From Massilia sp. H-1 (lineage in GTDB: Bacteria; Pseudomonadota; Gammaproteobacteria; Burkholderiales; Burkholderiaceae_D): a stretch of DNA of 64,000 nucleotides. Shown here piece by piece: positions 31,953 to 41,712 of the stretch. The notes below the pieces were generated by a model that saw only the letters and a list, made by a program, of their open reading frames with translations, ran no database searches and was not told the DNA's origin. Where the stretch lies: assembly GCA_024703915.1 (NCBI GenBank), contig CP087969.1, forward strand, positions 3,224,001-3,288,000, given 5' to 3'. Positions within the stretch are counted from its first letter, which is position 1. Every line of letters starts with the position of its first letter. The translations under genes were made by a program, and so were the position numbers.

Positions 31953-32629
31953 ATGATCATTGTCCACCATTTGAACAACTCCCGTTCCCAGCGCATCCTG
32001 TGGCTGCTGGAAGAACTGGGCCTGGACTACGAGATCAAAAAATACCAGCGCGACGCCAAGACCATGCTCGCGCCGCCGGAACTGCGCGCCATTCACCCGC
32101 TTGGCAAGTCGCCTGTCATTACCGACGGCGACACCATGGTAGCCGAGTCGGGCGCGATCATCGAGTATCTCACTGAACGCTACGGCAGCGGCAAGAACCT
32201 GGTGCCCGCCATGCCAAGACGCCGGACAAGCTGCGCTACACCTACTTCCTGCATTACGCCGAAGGCTCGGCCATGACGCCGCTGCTGATGAAGCTCGTGT
32301 TCGACAAGGTCGAGACCAGCCCGATGCCGTTCTTCGCCAAGCCGATCGCCAGGGGCATCGCGCAAAAGGTCAAGTCCAGCTACATCATGCCGCAGATCGT
32401 ACAGCACCTCAAATACCTGGAAGCGGAACTGAGCCAGCGCACCTGGTTCGCGGGCGACGCCTTTTCGGCGGCCGACATCCAGGTCAGCTTCGTGCTGGAA
32501 GCGGCGGCGGCGCGCGGCGGGCTGGGTGCCAATTATCCGAAGCTCGACGCCTTCCTGCAGCGCATTCACGCGCGTCCGGCCTACCAGCGCGGCCTGGAGC
32601 GGGGCGGAAAATACGAACTGATCAAGTAA
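31953..32629 (+). CDS. Glutathione S-transferase
   Basis: About 225 residues: MIIVHHLNNSRSQRILWLLE with Ser in NNSRSQR, HPLGKSPVITDGDTMVAESG with cis-Pro and Glu-Ser, and a helical domain ending PKLDAFLQRIHARPAYQRGL. One break at 32213. It is 8 bp before an exonuclease gene. Distinct from the GST near purB; substrate unknown. Confidence 0.87.
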
Positions 32630-32636
32630 AGTCACC

Positions 32637-33413
32637 ATGGCCAAACTGCTTGCCATCGACGGCCTGAACATCGTCCGGCGCGTGTACGAGGCCAGTCCCG
32701 AGCCCGATTCGGCCGAGAAGGCCGAGATCGCGCTGCGCCATGCGCTGTCGTCGTTCCGCAAGCTGCTGGCGGCGCATTCGCCGACCCACGTGCTGCCCGC
32801 GTTCGACTTTGGCGGGCCGACCTGGCGCCATGCCATCTACCCGCGCTACCGCGAACAGCGCGCGCCGATGCCGTCTTACCTGCGCGATGCGCTGCCATCC
32901 TTCCACGAAAAGCTGGTAGGCGAAGGCCTGCACGTGGTGATGCTGCCGGACGTGGAGGCCGACGACGTGATCGGCACCGGCATCCTGCGCTGGCTGGCCG
33001 AGGGGCGCGGGGAGGCGATCATCGCCTCCACCGACAAGGATCTGCACGGATTGATTGCGCACGGGGCGCTGGTGTGGGACCATTTCAAGGGCGAATGGCA
33101 CGATGACGCCTGGGTGCGTAATAAATTCGGCGTGGGGCCCGAGCTGATGGTCGATCTGCTGGCGCTGATGGGGGACGTGACGGACGGCGTGCCGGGGGTG
33201 TCCAAGGTCGGCATGAAGACGGCGGCCAAGCTGCTCAATGCCTATGGCGACCTGGACGCGGTGATGGCAGGAGCTGGTATCCTGAAGACGCCGATCGGTG
33301 AGCGGCTGCGGGCCGAGCGCGAGATGCTGTATCTGTCGCGCCAGCTGGTGCAGCTCAAGACCGATGTGCGTCTGGGCGTGACGTGGAATATGCTCGCTTA
33401 CGAAAATTTTTGA
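32637..33413 (+). CDS. 5'-3' exonuclease (PolA N-domain/Xni-like)
   Basis: An intact 258-residue flap endonuclease-type protein. The metal-binding acidic residues are visible in AIDGLNIVRR, LPDVEADDVIGTGI, IIASTDKDLHGL and GDVTDGVPGVSKVGMKTA, with the helix-hairpin-helix at the last. It is a free-standing version of the DNA polymerase I 5'-nuclease domain, likely processing flaps or RNA-DNA junctions. It sits 8 bp after the GST gene and 10 bp before a receiver gene. Confidence 0.9.
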   Translation: MAKLLAIDGLNIVRRVYEASPEPDSAEKAEIALRHALSSFRKLLAAHSPTHVLPAFDFGGPTWRHAIYPRYREQRAPMPSYLRDALPSFHEKLVGEGLHVVMLPDVEADDVIGTGILRWLAEGRGEAIIASTDKDLHGLIAHGALVWDHFKGEWHDDAWVRNKFGVGPELMVDLLALMGDVTDGVPGVSKVGMKTAAKLLNAYGDLDAVMAGAGILKTPIGERLRAEREMLYLSRQLVQLKTDVRLGVTWNMLAYENF

Positions 33414-33423
33414 GGAACGCACT

Positions 33424-33837
33424 ATGCTCAAAGCGGTGATCGTCGATTCGAATGCGATTTCGCGCGGCTTGCTCAATACCGTGCTGACCGACGGCGGCTA
33501 CGACGTGGTGGGGATGACGCACACCTCGCTTTCCGGCTTCCTGCTGGTGCAGAAGCACCACCCCCAGGTATTTTGCATCGCACGCGACCAGGTCGAGGAT
33601 GGCCACAACGTGGTTGAACAAATCCGCGCCGCGCATCCAAAAACACTGATCTTCATGATGTCCGGGACCATGGACGCGACGCTGATGCAGGAATCGCTGG
33701 CGCGCGGGGTGCAGGGCTTCATCGTCAAGCCGTTCAAGGCCGACGCGGTGCTGAACACGATCCGCAAGACCGTGATGGCCATGATCAAGCGTCAGCGCAG
33801 CGAGATGGAAGGGCGCAGCCAGAACGAAGAAGGCTGA
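33424..33837 (+). CDS. Single-domain response regulator with degenerate acidic pocket
   Basis: An intact 137-residue receiver domain without output domain. The start AVIVDSNAISRGLLNTVLTD has one acidic residue where a pair is normal. The phosphoacceptor strand reads VFCIARDQVEDGHNVVEQI and lacks the usual D at its end with MP after it. The conserved Ser (FMMSGTMD) and Lys (GFIVKPFKADAVL) remain. It may signal by protein contact rather than by phosphorylation, or Asp in ARD may take over. It follows the exonuclease gene by 10 bp. Confidence 0.8.
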   Translation: MLKAVIVDSNAISRGLLNTVLTDGGYDVVGMTHTSLSGFLLVQKHHPQVFCIARDQVEDGHNVVEQIRAAHPKTLIFMMSGTMDATLMQESLARGVQGFIVKPFKADAVLNTIRKTVMAMIKRQRSEMEGRSQNEEG

Positions 33838-33894
33838 CCCCGGGCTGCCCGGTCGGGGAGCCGTTTTTTGCCCGCGCATCGCCAAAACAGCGCG

Positions 33895-34152
33895 TTTGCA
33901 CGATGTCGCGCGTTGTGCACGATTCGCCTGCGAAAATGCGCGAAGCGCTCACGCAAGTGCACGATTTGCTCACGATTTCACACGTTTGGCTTACGATTTT
34001 GCGCGATGGGGCTGTTAACCCTTGAGCACGCCTGCCTGATCGCGCAAAATCGTGCGCCATGCGCGCAAAATCGGATGGAAATCGTGCGAAATCATTGCGC
34101 CGCGTGCAAATCGTGCAGGGCTTTCGGACGATATCGGACCATATCGTGCAAA
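33895..34152. repeat. Nested inverted repeats forming a 258-bp imperfect palindrome
   Basis: Four perfect arm pairs occur in strict nested order: 33895-33904 with 34143-34152 (10 bp), 33958-33969 with 34106-34117 (12 bp), 33971-33979 with 34078-34086 (9 bp), and 33993-34007 with 34039-34053 (15 bp, ACGATTTTGCGCGAT and its complement). The left half repeats CACGATTT, the right half AAATCGTG. No gene is recognised in 33838-34277. It could be a long hairpin RNA, a MITE-like relic or an array of binding sites. Confidence 0.7.
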
Positions 34153-34277
34153 AGCGCCGGTATTTTCGATGGCGGGGAAAACGGCCTCCCCCATGCACAG
34201 CGTTTGCTTAGCCATGGGCCACGGCTTTGCGGTAGTCTCTTGCCTGAAATTACCATCCCTCTCATTCAAAGGAAAGT

Positions 34278-34648
34278 ATGTCCAAGGCTGCATTCAGCTC
34301 CAAGGTATTTGCCCTCTATCTGTTTGTCATCGGACCGGTGCTGGTTCTGGCGCCGAACATCTTGCTGGGCTTGTTCGGCATTGCGCCGACGTCCGAAGTG
34401 TGGATACGCGTCATCGGCATCATCGCGGTGAATCTGGGTGTCTATTCCTGGGTGGCGGCCAAACACGAGAACAAGGCGTTTCTTGCGGCGTCGGTGTATA
34501 CCCGCTCCTCCGTCTTTGTGGCGTTCACCGCGTTTGCCGTACTCGGCATGGCCAGCCCGATGATCATTCTGTTCAGGGGCCATCGATCTGGCTTAGCGCA
34601 CTGTGGACGCACTTCGCACTCAAGGCCGACCGGGCCGCGCCAGGGTGA
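34278..34648 (+). CDS. Small four-helix membrane protein, unrecognised
   Basis: About 122 residues with four hydrophobic segments: FALYLFVIGPVLVLAPNILL, VWIRVIGIIAVNLGVYSWVA, VFVAFTAFAVLGMASPMIIL and a last one read through two frame corrections (near 34578 and at 34592, GCTTAGC). Ends LKADRAAPG. AAAGGAAAGT precedes the ATG. Function unknown; probably inner membrane. Confidence 0.6.
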
Positions 34649-34795
34649 GCGGGCGCCCGTGGCGCATTCGTTCACCCGCTCGTCACCTTCACTTACATTT
34701 CTTACGCTACTGGTAGCAGCTTTGGCGCGCCTGTCCATGCATAATTGAGTCAGCAAGACAACATTGACAGATAAGAGATCGAATAGGATTGAACG

Positions 34796-35240
34796 ATGAA
34801 GACCGCCTCCCTGCTGCTCTCCGGTTTGCTGTGCCTGTTTGGCGTGAGCGCAACTGCCCAAGCCTCCGTCACGGACATGATGCGTGACACCAGCGCCCAG
34901 GTCGCGCCCAAACGGCATGAAGTGCGGTCCGCGCATCGCGCCGTTCACCAAGACCGTCGCGACATCGAGGCCGAACATCGCAATCTTGAGCGCGACCGGC
35001 ATGTGGCAAGGCGCGAAGCGCGGGATGTGCAGGCGCATCGAACGCCGCCAGGACGTACTGGTAGCACGCGGCGACTACCGGGGCGCTCATCGCTGGAGCA
35101 GGGAGCGGTATCACGAAATGAATGAGGCGAAGATCGCACGCCGCCAGGTGTATCACGACCGCAACGTCATCGAGATCAAGCGCAGGGAGCTCGAGCACGA
35201 CAGGCGCGTTCTCGAGAACGCACGCCGCGAGCGCGACTGA
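34796..35240 (+). CDS. Secreted charged coiled-coil protein
   Basis: About 148 residues: signal peptide (LLLSGLLCLFGVSATAQA), then an almost continuous Arg/Glu/His-rich helix (HRAVHQDRRDIEAEHRNLER; NVIEIKRRELEHDRRVLENA). One break near 35030. No enzyme motif. Likely periplasmic; small stress-induced coiled-coil proteins of this look are common in Oxalobacteraceae, but I do not recognise a named family. Confidence 0.6.
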
Positions 35241-35262
35241 CCTGCCGTTCGCGCGGCGTGGC

Positions 35263-36362
35263 TTAAACCGTCGACCCGCTGATTATCCCGCCGCCCAGGC
35301 ACACATCACCGTCATACAGCACGGCTGATTGCCCCGGCGTCACCGCCCATTGCGGGTCGATGAAGTCGAGCGCGAAGTCGGACAGGCCTGCGGGCGCCAC
35401 GCGGCACGCCACATCGGCCTGGCGGTAGCGTGTCTTGGCCGCCATCGCGCGTGCCTCGGGCGCAACGCCTGCAATCCAGCTGGCCTGGTCGGCCGTCAGT
35501 GCGCCCGACAGCAGCCACGGATGGTCATGCCCCTGCACGATGTACAGCGTGTTGTTGGCGATGTCCTTGCGCGCCACGTACCAGGCGTCGCTGCTGCCGT
35601 CGTCCTTTTTGTACTTCTTCATGCCGCCCACGCCGATGCCCTTGCGCTGGCCCAGCGTATAGAACGACAGGCCCACGTGTTCGCCCACGACGGTGCCGTC
35701 GTCGGTCTTCATCGGGCCCGGCTTGTACGACAGATAGCGGTTCAGGAAATCGTGGAACGGGCGCTCGCCGATAAAGCAGATGCCGGTCGAATCCTTTTTG
35801 GCCGCATTCGGCAGCGCCAGCTTTTCGGCGATCTTGCGCACTTCGGTTTTGGGGATTTCGCCCAGCGGGAACAGGGTCTTGGACAACTGCGCCTGATTCA
35901 GGCGATGCAGGAAGTAGCTCTGGTCCTTGGTATGGTCGACCGCCTTGAGCAGTTCAGAACTTGCCCGCGTTTTCGCACGCGCGTAGTGACCGGTCGCGAT
36001 CAGATCGGCGCCCAGGTGCATCGCGTGGTCGAGGAAGGCCTTGAACTTGATCTCGGCATTGCACAGCACATCGGGATTGGGCGTGCAGGCCTAGCCTGGT
36101 ACTCGCGCAGGAATTCGGCGAACACGCGGTCCTTGTATTCGGCCGCGAAATTGACCGCTTCGATATCGACACCGACCACGTCGGCCACGCTGGCCGCGTC
36201 GATCCAGTCCTGGCGCGACGAGCAGAATTCGGAATCGTCGTCGTCTTCCCAGTTCTTCATGAACAGGCCGATCACTTCGTAGCCCTGTTCCTTGAGCATC
36301 CACGCCGCGACCGAGGAATCCACCCCGCCAGACATGCCGATCACGACCTTTTTCTTGCTCAT
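35263..36362 (-). CDS. mnmA: tRNA-specific 2-thiouridylase
   Basis: MnmA puts sulfur on U34 of tRNAs for Lys, Glu and Gln. The PP-loop is in [20 protein letters not shown]; the catalytic cysteines lie in [15 protein letters not shown] and [18 protein letters not shown]. About 367 residues, ending [11 protein letters not shown]. The break at 36090 is GCCTAGCC for GCCGGC, and a second lies near 35965. It follows the NUDIX gene on the same strand, as nudJ-mnmA do in E. coli. Confidence 0.95.
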
Positions 36363-36389
36363 TGCTTTATTCCGTCTTTAAACCGTGTT

Positions 36390-36877
36390 TTAAACTAAGC
36401 CGCCCTCGAATACCGAAGGGTGGGTGTGCAGCAGGGCCAGCGGCGCGCGCTGCTTAAGCCAGGTAATCGTCCACGCACTGCAGCATCAATGGGCTGCGAT
36501 GACGCTCGGGGCAGGCCGCCATTTCATCGCGCGTCATCCACAGCGTGCGCAGGATGCCTTCGTCGAGCGGCTGGTCGTACTCCTTGCCCGCTACACCGCA
36601 AAAGGTGAAGCGCAGATAAGTCACATCCGTATTGCGGCGCTTGGACGTGTAGCGCGACATGTACATGCCCACCAGCGCGTGCGGGATGAAGTCATGCGCC
36701 GTCTCTTCCAGCACTTCGCGCACCACCGCCTGTTCCAGTGTTTCGAGCGGGTCCAGATGGCTAAGTAAGCTGGTTCAGGCGTACGCCTTCACTGGTCTCT
36801 TCTTCCACCAGCAAAAAGCGCCCTTCGCGCTCGATGATGGCGGCTACGGTAACTGATGGTCTCCAAGTGTGCGGCAT
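36390..36877 (-). CDS. nudJ: NUDIX hydrolase, NudJ-like
   Basis: About 160 residues: HTWRPSVTVAAIIEREGRFL, VEEETSEGVRLNQ, then the Nudix box GHLDPLETLEQAVVREVLEE with ET next. NudJ hydrolyses thiamine and nucleoside pyrophosphates. At 36762-36774 a doubled GCCGGCCGGC has become CTTACTTAGC, destroying Pro-Ala-Gly just before the box. A GCTTAAGC at 36453 gives a false stop after DDYLA; in the repaired frame the protein continues to LLHTHPSVFEGGL and ends at 36390. Its position upstream of mnmA supports the name. Confidence 0.82.
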
Positions 36878-37097
36878 GCAAGTCCCCGAAAATGAGTCCG
36901 TCATTTTACCTTGACCTGCCTACCCGCGCATTTATAGGCACCGCACTTTGATCTGATACAAGAAAACTGTGAAAAACCGTGACTTTGTACTGCAAACGGT
37001 TTGAATTTCGAGGAGCTCATCTAGAAAAAACGAACGATAGTTCTATTTTGCGGTTTCCGTGTAATATCCTAGCCAACTTGTTAATTTAGGAGGCGTC

Positions 37098-38206
37098 ATG
37101 AGAATAGGCATACCGGCCGAAACGCGGTCGGGGGAAACCCGTGTAGCTGCAACTCCCGAGACGGTCAAGAAACTCGCCGCCAAGCACCAGGTGATCGTGC
37201 AGTCGGGCGCCGGGCTCAATGCCTCCGTCATCGACGACGCTTACGTGGCCGCTGGTGCGACCATCGGCAGCGCGGCCGACGCCTTTGGCGCCGACGTGGT
37301 CCTCAAGGTGCGTGCACCGAATGCGGAAGAGCGCGCTGATGAAGCGCGACGCAGTCCTGATCGGCATGCTCAATCCTTTCGATGCCGAGAACATCGCCGC
37401 CATGGCCAGCGCCTAGCCTGCAAGCGTTCGCGCTTGAAGCGGTGCCGCGCATCACGCGCGCAATCGATGGACGTGCTGTCTTCGCAAGCCAACATCATGG
37501 CTACAAGGCCGTGATGGTGGCAGCGAACACCTACCAGCGCTTCATGCCGATGCTGATGACCGCCATCGGCACCGTCAAAGCGGCGCGTGCTGATCATGGG
37601 TGTGGGCGTGGCCGGTCTGCAAGCGATTGCGACCGCCAAGCGCCTGGGCGCCGTGATCGAAGCGTCGGACGTGCGTCCGCCGGTCAAGGAACAGGTCGAG
37701 TCGCTGGGCGCCAAGTTCATCGACGTGCCTTATCTGACCGACGAAGAAAAAGAAATCGCCAAGGGTTCGGGCGGCTATGCGAAAGCGATGCTTAGGCCGA
37801 CTGGATGCGCCGTCAGGCCGAACTGGTGCACGAACGCGCCAAGCTGGCCGACATCATCATCACCACCGCGCTCATTCCCGGCCGTCCCGCGCCGGTGCTG
37901 ATCTCGGAAGAGACGGTCAAGGCCATGAAGCCCGGCTCCGTGATCGTCGACCTGGCAGTTTCGCAAGGCGGCAACTGCCCGCTGTCGGAACTGAACAAGA
38001 CCGTCACCAAGCACGGCGTGCACATCGTGGGCGAGCCGGATCTGGCCACGCTGGTCGCAGCCGATGCTTCGGCCCTGTATGCGCGCAACGTGCTCGACTT
38101 CCTCAAGCTGATCATCGACAAGGACGAGAACCTGGTGATCGACCGCGAAGACGAAATCCTCAAGCCGACCCTGGTATGCGCAGGCGGCGAAGTGCTGCGC
38201 AAGTAA
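37098..38206 (+). CDS. pntAA: NAD(P) transhydrogenase alpha subunit, soluble part (PntAA)
   Basis: The NAD(H)-binding dI domain, about 370 residues: [20 protein letters not shown] at the start, [16 protein letters not shown], the dinucleotide fold [40 protein letters not shown] and [20 protein letters not shown]. Breaks at 37334, 37412 (GCCTAGCC for Ala-Gly), 37460, 37495, 37583 and 37791 (GCTTAGGCC where Pro-Ala is expected). The enzyme couples proton entry to NADPH formation. A GGAGG site precedes the ATG. First gene of the pnt operon. Confidence 0.95.
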
Positions 38207-38237
38207 TCCATTTAAAACTGAACGAAAGAAGTAAAAG

Positions 38238-38570
38238 ATGTCCATGCAACGAGTAATGCTGCGCTCCAAACTCCACCGCGTCACGGTAACCCAGGCCGAC
38301 CTGCACTATGAAGGTTCCTGCGGTATCGACGCCGACCTGCTGGAAGCAGCCGATATCTGGGTCAACGAAAAAATCGAACTGTACAACGTCAACAACGGCG
38401 AGCGTTTCATGACTTACGCGATCGAAGGCCTGCGCGGCAGCGGCTGCATTCAGTTGAACGGCGCAGCAGCCCGCAAGGCGCAGCTGGGCGATCTGCTGAT
38501 CATCTGCACCTACGCGCCGATGAACGAAGAACAGGCGAAGGCGTATACCCCCGAAGGTCGTATTCGTTGA
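38238..38570 (+). CDS. panD: Aspartate 1-decarboxylase
   Basis: An intact 110-residue pyruvoyl enzyme making beta-alanine for pantothenate and Co[21 protein letters not shown] followed by [14 protein letters not shown]. Self-cleavage occurs at Gly-Ser in EGSC, giving the pyruvoyl group. The conserved [20 protein letters not shown] is present. It is slightly short at the C-terminus compared with E. coli PanD (126). It lies 31 bp after pntAA and 63 bp before pntAB, inside the transhydrogenase operon. Confidence 0.95.
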   Translation: MSMQRVMLRSKLHRVTVTQADLHYEGSCGIDADLLEAADIWVNEKIELYNVNNGERFMTYAIEGLRGSGCIQLNGAAARKAQLGDLLIICTYAPMNEEQAKAYTPEGRIR

Positions 38571-38633
38571 TGGCAACAACAAAATCACGGGAATGAAAAA
38601 GTAGTTTTTCAAAATAGCTAAGAGGGAGGCAGC

Positions 38634-38950
38634 ATGGAAGTCAGCCACACCATTATCAATCTCATCATCTTCGTATTGGCCATTTACGTCGGCTACCACG
38701 TCGTATGGACCGTCACGCCAGCGCTGCACACGCCGCTGATGGCAGTGACCAACGCCATCTCGGCGATCATCATTGTCGGCGCCATGCTCGCTGCAGGTCT
38801 GACCACCGGCATCGTCGGCCAGGTCACCGGCACGCTGGCTGTGGCCCTGGCCGCGGTGAACGTGTTTGGCGGCTTCCTGGTCACCCAGCGCATGCTGGAG
38901 ATGTTCAAGAAAAAGAACCGAAAGCGCCTAAAGCAGGAGATCACGCATGA
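38634..38950 (+). CDS. pntAB: NAD(P) transhydrogenase alpha subunit, membrane part (PntAB)
   Basis: About 105 residues with three helices (INLIIFVLAIYVGYHVVWTV; TNAISAIIIVGAMLAAGLTT; VTGTLAVALAAVNVFGGFLV), then VTQRMLEMFKKK. This is the separate membrane-spanning part of the split alpha subunit. One break in the A-rich run near 38914. Its TGA overlaps the pntB ATG (ATGA). Confidence 0.92.
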
Positions 38951-40409
38951 ATTTCATCACCATGAATATGGTCACGATGTTCTACCTGATCGCCTCGGTA
39001 TGCTTCATCCAGGCGCTCAAGGGCTTGTCCTCATCTTACCACGGCACGCAAGGGCAATGCCTTCGGCATGATCGGGATGGCGATTGCCGCGGTCACCACG
39101 GTGGCGCTGATCCTCAAGCTCAAGTCGATGGCTGCCCCTGACGGCGGCCTCGGTTTCAGGGCTGGTGTTAATTGGTGTGGTCGTCGGCGGCGGCATCGGT
39201 GCCTTCGCGGCGAAAAAGGTCGAAATGACCAAGATGCCGGAACTGGTCGCGGCGATGCACTCGCTGATCGGCCTGGCCGCAGTCTGCATCGCGATTGCCG
39301 CGGTGTCCGAGCCATGGGCCTTCAACATCGCCAAGTTCGGCGAAGCGCTGCCCTTCGGTAACCGCCTCGAACTGTTCCTGGGTACCTTTGTGGGCGCGGT
39401 GACCTTCTCCGGTTCCGTGATCGCCTTCGGCAAGCTGTCGGGCAAATACAAGTTCCGCCTGTTCCAGGGCGCGCCGGTCAGCTTCCCCGGCCAGCACATG
39501 GTCAACCTGGCGGTGGCAATTGCCATCGTGGTCCTGGGCCTGGTGTTCTGCTTCGATGCTTAAGCACCGCGCCTGCATGGACGCCGTTCGTGATCATGGC
39601 CGCGCTCTCGTTCGTGCTGGGCGTGCTGATCATCATCCCGATCGGCGGCGCCGATATGCCGGTGGTGGTCTCCATGCTCAACAGCTACTCGGGCTGGGCC
39701 GCTGCCGGTATCGGCTTCTCGCTCAATAACTCGATGCTGATCATCGCAGGTTCGCTGGTCGGTTCGTCCGGCGCGATCCTGTCGTACATCATGTGCAAGG
39801 CGATGAACCGTTCGTTCTTCAACGTGATCCTGGGCGGCTTTGGCGGCGACGCTGCGGCAGCGACCGGCGGCGCGCAGGAACAGCGCCCGGTCAAATCGGG
39901 TTCCGCTGACGACGCGGCCTTCATCATGAGCAATGCTGAAACCGTGATCATCGTTCCTGGCTACGGCCTGGCGGTGGCGCGTGCCCAGCACTCGCTCAAG
40001 GAGCTGGTCGAGAAGCTGACCCACAAGGGCGTGACCGTCAAGTACGCGATCCACCCGGTGGCGGGCCGCATGCCTGGTCACATGAACGTGCTGCTGGCGG
40101 AAGCCGAAGTGCCTTACGATCAGGTATTCGAGATGGAAGACATCAACGGCGAATTCGGTCAGACCGACGTGGTGCTGGTGCTGGGCGCGAACGACGTGGT
40201 CAACCCGGCTGCCAAGGATCCGAAGTCGCCGATCAGCCGGCATGCCGATTCTCGAGGCGTACAAGGCCAAGTCGATCATCGTCAACAAGCGCTCCATGGC
40301 TTCCGGCTATGCGGGTCTGGACAACGACCTGTTCTACCAGGCGAACACGATGATGGTGTTCGGCGACGCCAAGAAAGTCATCGAAGCGATGGTCAAGGCC
40401 GTCGAGTAA
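38947..40409 (+). CDS. pntB: NAD(P) transhydrogenase beta subunit
   Basis: About 480 residues. An N-terminal part with eight or nine helices ([60 protein letters not shown]) leads to the NADP(H)-binding dIII domain: [40 protein letters not shown], and the tail [20 protein letters not shown]. Breaks near 39033, 39155, 39557 (GCTTAAGC for Ala-Gly) and 40238. A terminator follows 16 bp after the stop. Confidence 0.95.
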
Positions 40410-40424
40410 TCTTCGGCTGCATCG

Positions 40425-40461
40425 GAAAAAGCACCGCCTCGCGAGAGCCGGTGCTTTTTTT
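40425..40461 (+). terminator. Terminator of the pnt operon
   Basis: AAAAAGCACCG and CGGTGCTTTTTTT form a stem around CCTCGCGAGAGC with a seven-T run, just downstream of pntB. Confidence 0.9.
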
Positions 40462-40584
40462 GTCTGCGCGTTTGGTAGCATGCGGCGGGCTGTTTGGTAT
40501 CAAATATCGATACTAATTGCGTATTTCTTCGACAATACATCGCGCTGCTACACTGATGCATTCAAACCACGCGAGCAGAACAAG

Positions 40585-41173
40585 ATGGAACGATTCGGTA
40601 ACGGCAAGGTGTTTGGCGTGGCGCTTCTGGTGGGGATTACCTGGGTGGTCGGCGCATCCGCCTATTCGAAATACAGCACCGACACCGCCTCCGAAGCGCT
40701 GCGTGCGACATCCTCCATGAAAGTGCTGACCGATTCCATTTCGGTCTCCGAGCAGCTCAAGCTGGCACAGATCAAGGACGTGCGGCAAAGCGGCTTTGCC
40801 ACCATCATCGACCTGCGTCCGGACGGCGAAGCGGCTTAGCCAGCCGCATGCCGCGACGGTCCAGTCTGCGGCCAAGGCCAACAAGCTGGCCTTCGTCTAC
40901 GTCCCGGTGCCGCACGGCGATATTCCCGACAGCGCGGTCGAGGCCCTGGCCAAGGCCATCGACGACAGCCCCAAACCGATCCTGATGTACTGCCGCAGCG
41001 GCCGCCGCGCGGCGCGCACATGGGCGCTGGTGGAAGCGTCGCGCGGCGACGGCATGGGCGCGCCCCAGATTCTGGCGGCGGTCAAGGCGAGCGGGCAGAC
41101 GGCGGACGACCTGGCTGGCGCCATTGACGCACGCATCGCCAAGCGCAACCCGCCGCCATTGAGGCCCATGTGA
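40585..41173 (+). CDS. Membrane-anchored TIGR01244-type phosphatase
   Basis: About 195 residues. An N-terminal helix (VFGVALLVGITWVVGASAY) anchors a tyrosine-phosphatase-like domain: SISVSEQLKLAQIKDVRQSG, ATIIDLRPDGEAAGQ and the Cys-loop PILMYCRSGRRAARTWALVE, which keeps Cys and Arg. This is the beta-lactamase-hydrolase-like (DUF442) family that in related bacteria sits near sulfide-handling genes. The break at 40833 is GCTTAGC for Ala-Gly. The end (RPM) overlaps a small GTG-start gene. Substrate unknown. Confidence 0.72.
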
Positions 41174-41328
41174 GCGCCGCGGCCGGAAACGATGTCGCGC
41201 CTGGTGCGGCCCCGACGATCGGACGCATCCTTTGCAAGGTGTTCCTGGCGGGAATCGGCCTTGGGCTTGGACTCATTGTCGGGCTGATCATTGCGATTTG
41301 TCTCGGGCTGGAGAGGTTCAGCTGTTAG
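41170..41328 (+). CDS. 52-residue membrane protein
   Basis: A GTG at 41170 overlapping the phosphatase stop opens a short protein: a polar N-terminus (MSAAAGNDVAPGAAPTIGR) then one Gly-rich helix (VFLAGIGLGLGLIVGLIIAI), ending ERFSC. Its tight coupling to the phosphatase gene and clean hydrophobic helix favour a real gene. Function unknown. Confidence 0.5.
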   Translation: MSAAAGNDVAPGAAPTIGRILCKVFLAGIGLGLGLIVGLIIAICLGLERFSC

Positions 41329-41376
41329 AGCCGGGCTCCGTTTGAAAGGCATGCCCGGCGTGTCTATCATGAGTGA

Positions 41377-41680
41377 ATGGAAGACCGCTTCGAACAACTT
41401 GATCAAAAGCTCGAAAAACTGGCCGAGGAGACGCGGTCAGAACTGCGCGCAATTGATGTTCGCCTGACGCGTATCGAGGCCACGATCGTCACCAAGGCTG
41501 ACCTCCAGGAAAGTCTGAACGCCATGATCAAGTGGGTGGTCGGCACTGCCGTCGGACTGGGTATCGCCGCCATCACCGTGATGACTTTCGTTCTGAACAA
41601 CGCCGTTCCGAAAACCTTCAGCAAGCCCGGCCAACGCGCCCATCGTGATCACGCTCCCCGCGCCAGAAGCCCGTCGTTGA
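41377..41680 (+). CDS. Small coiled-coil membrane protein
   Basis: About 100 residues: coiled coil (EQLDQKLEKLAEETRSELRA, RLTRIEATIVTKADLQESL), one helix (WVVGTAVGLGIAAITVMTFV), and a short tail. After removing one A from the run near 41611 the tail reads SPANAPIVITLPAPEARR and ends at TGA 41680. Resembles phage/plasmid-type small coiled-coil membrane proteins; function unknown. Confidence 0.6.
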
Positions 41681-41712
41681 CGGTGCAATCAGCCTACCAA
41701 GCCCGCCCTGAA

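Noticed and set aside
33868..34431. 187-codon plus-strand frame across the nested palindrome
   Set aside because: Cys/Arg-rich translation generated by the repeats themselves, no start signal, and it overlaps the better-supported membrane protein gene at 34278.
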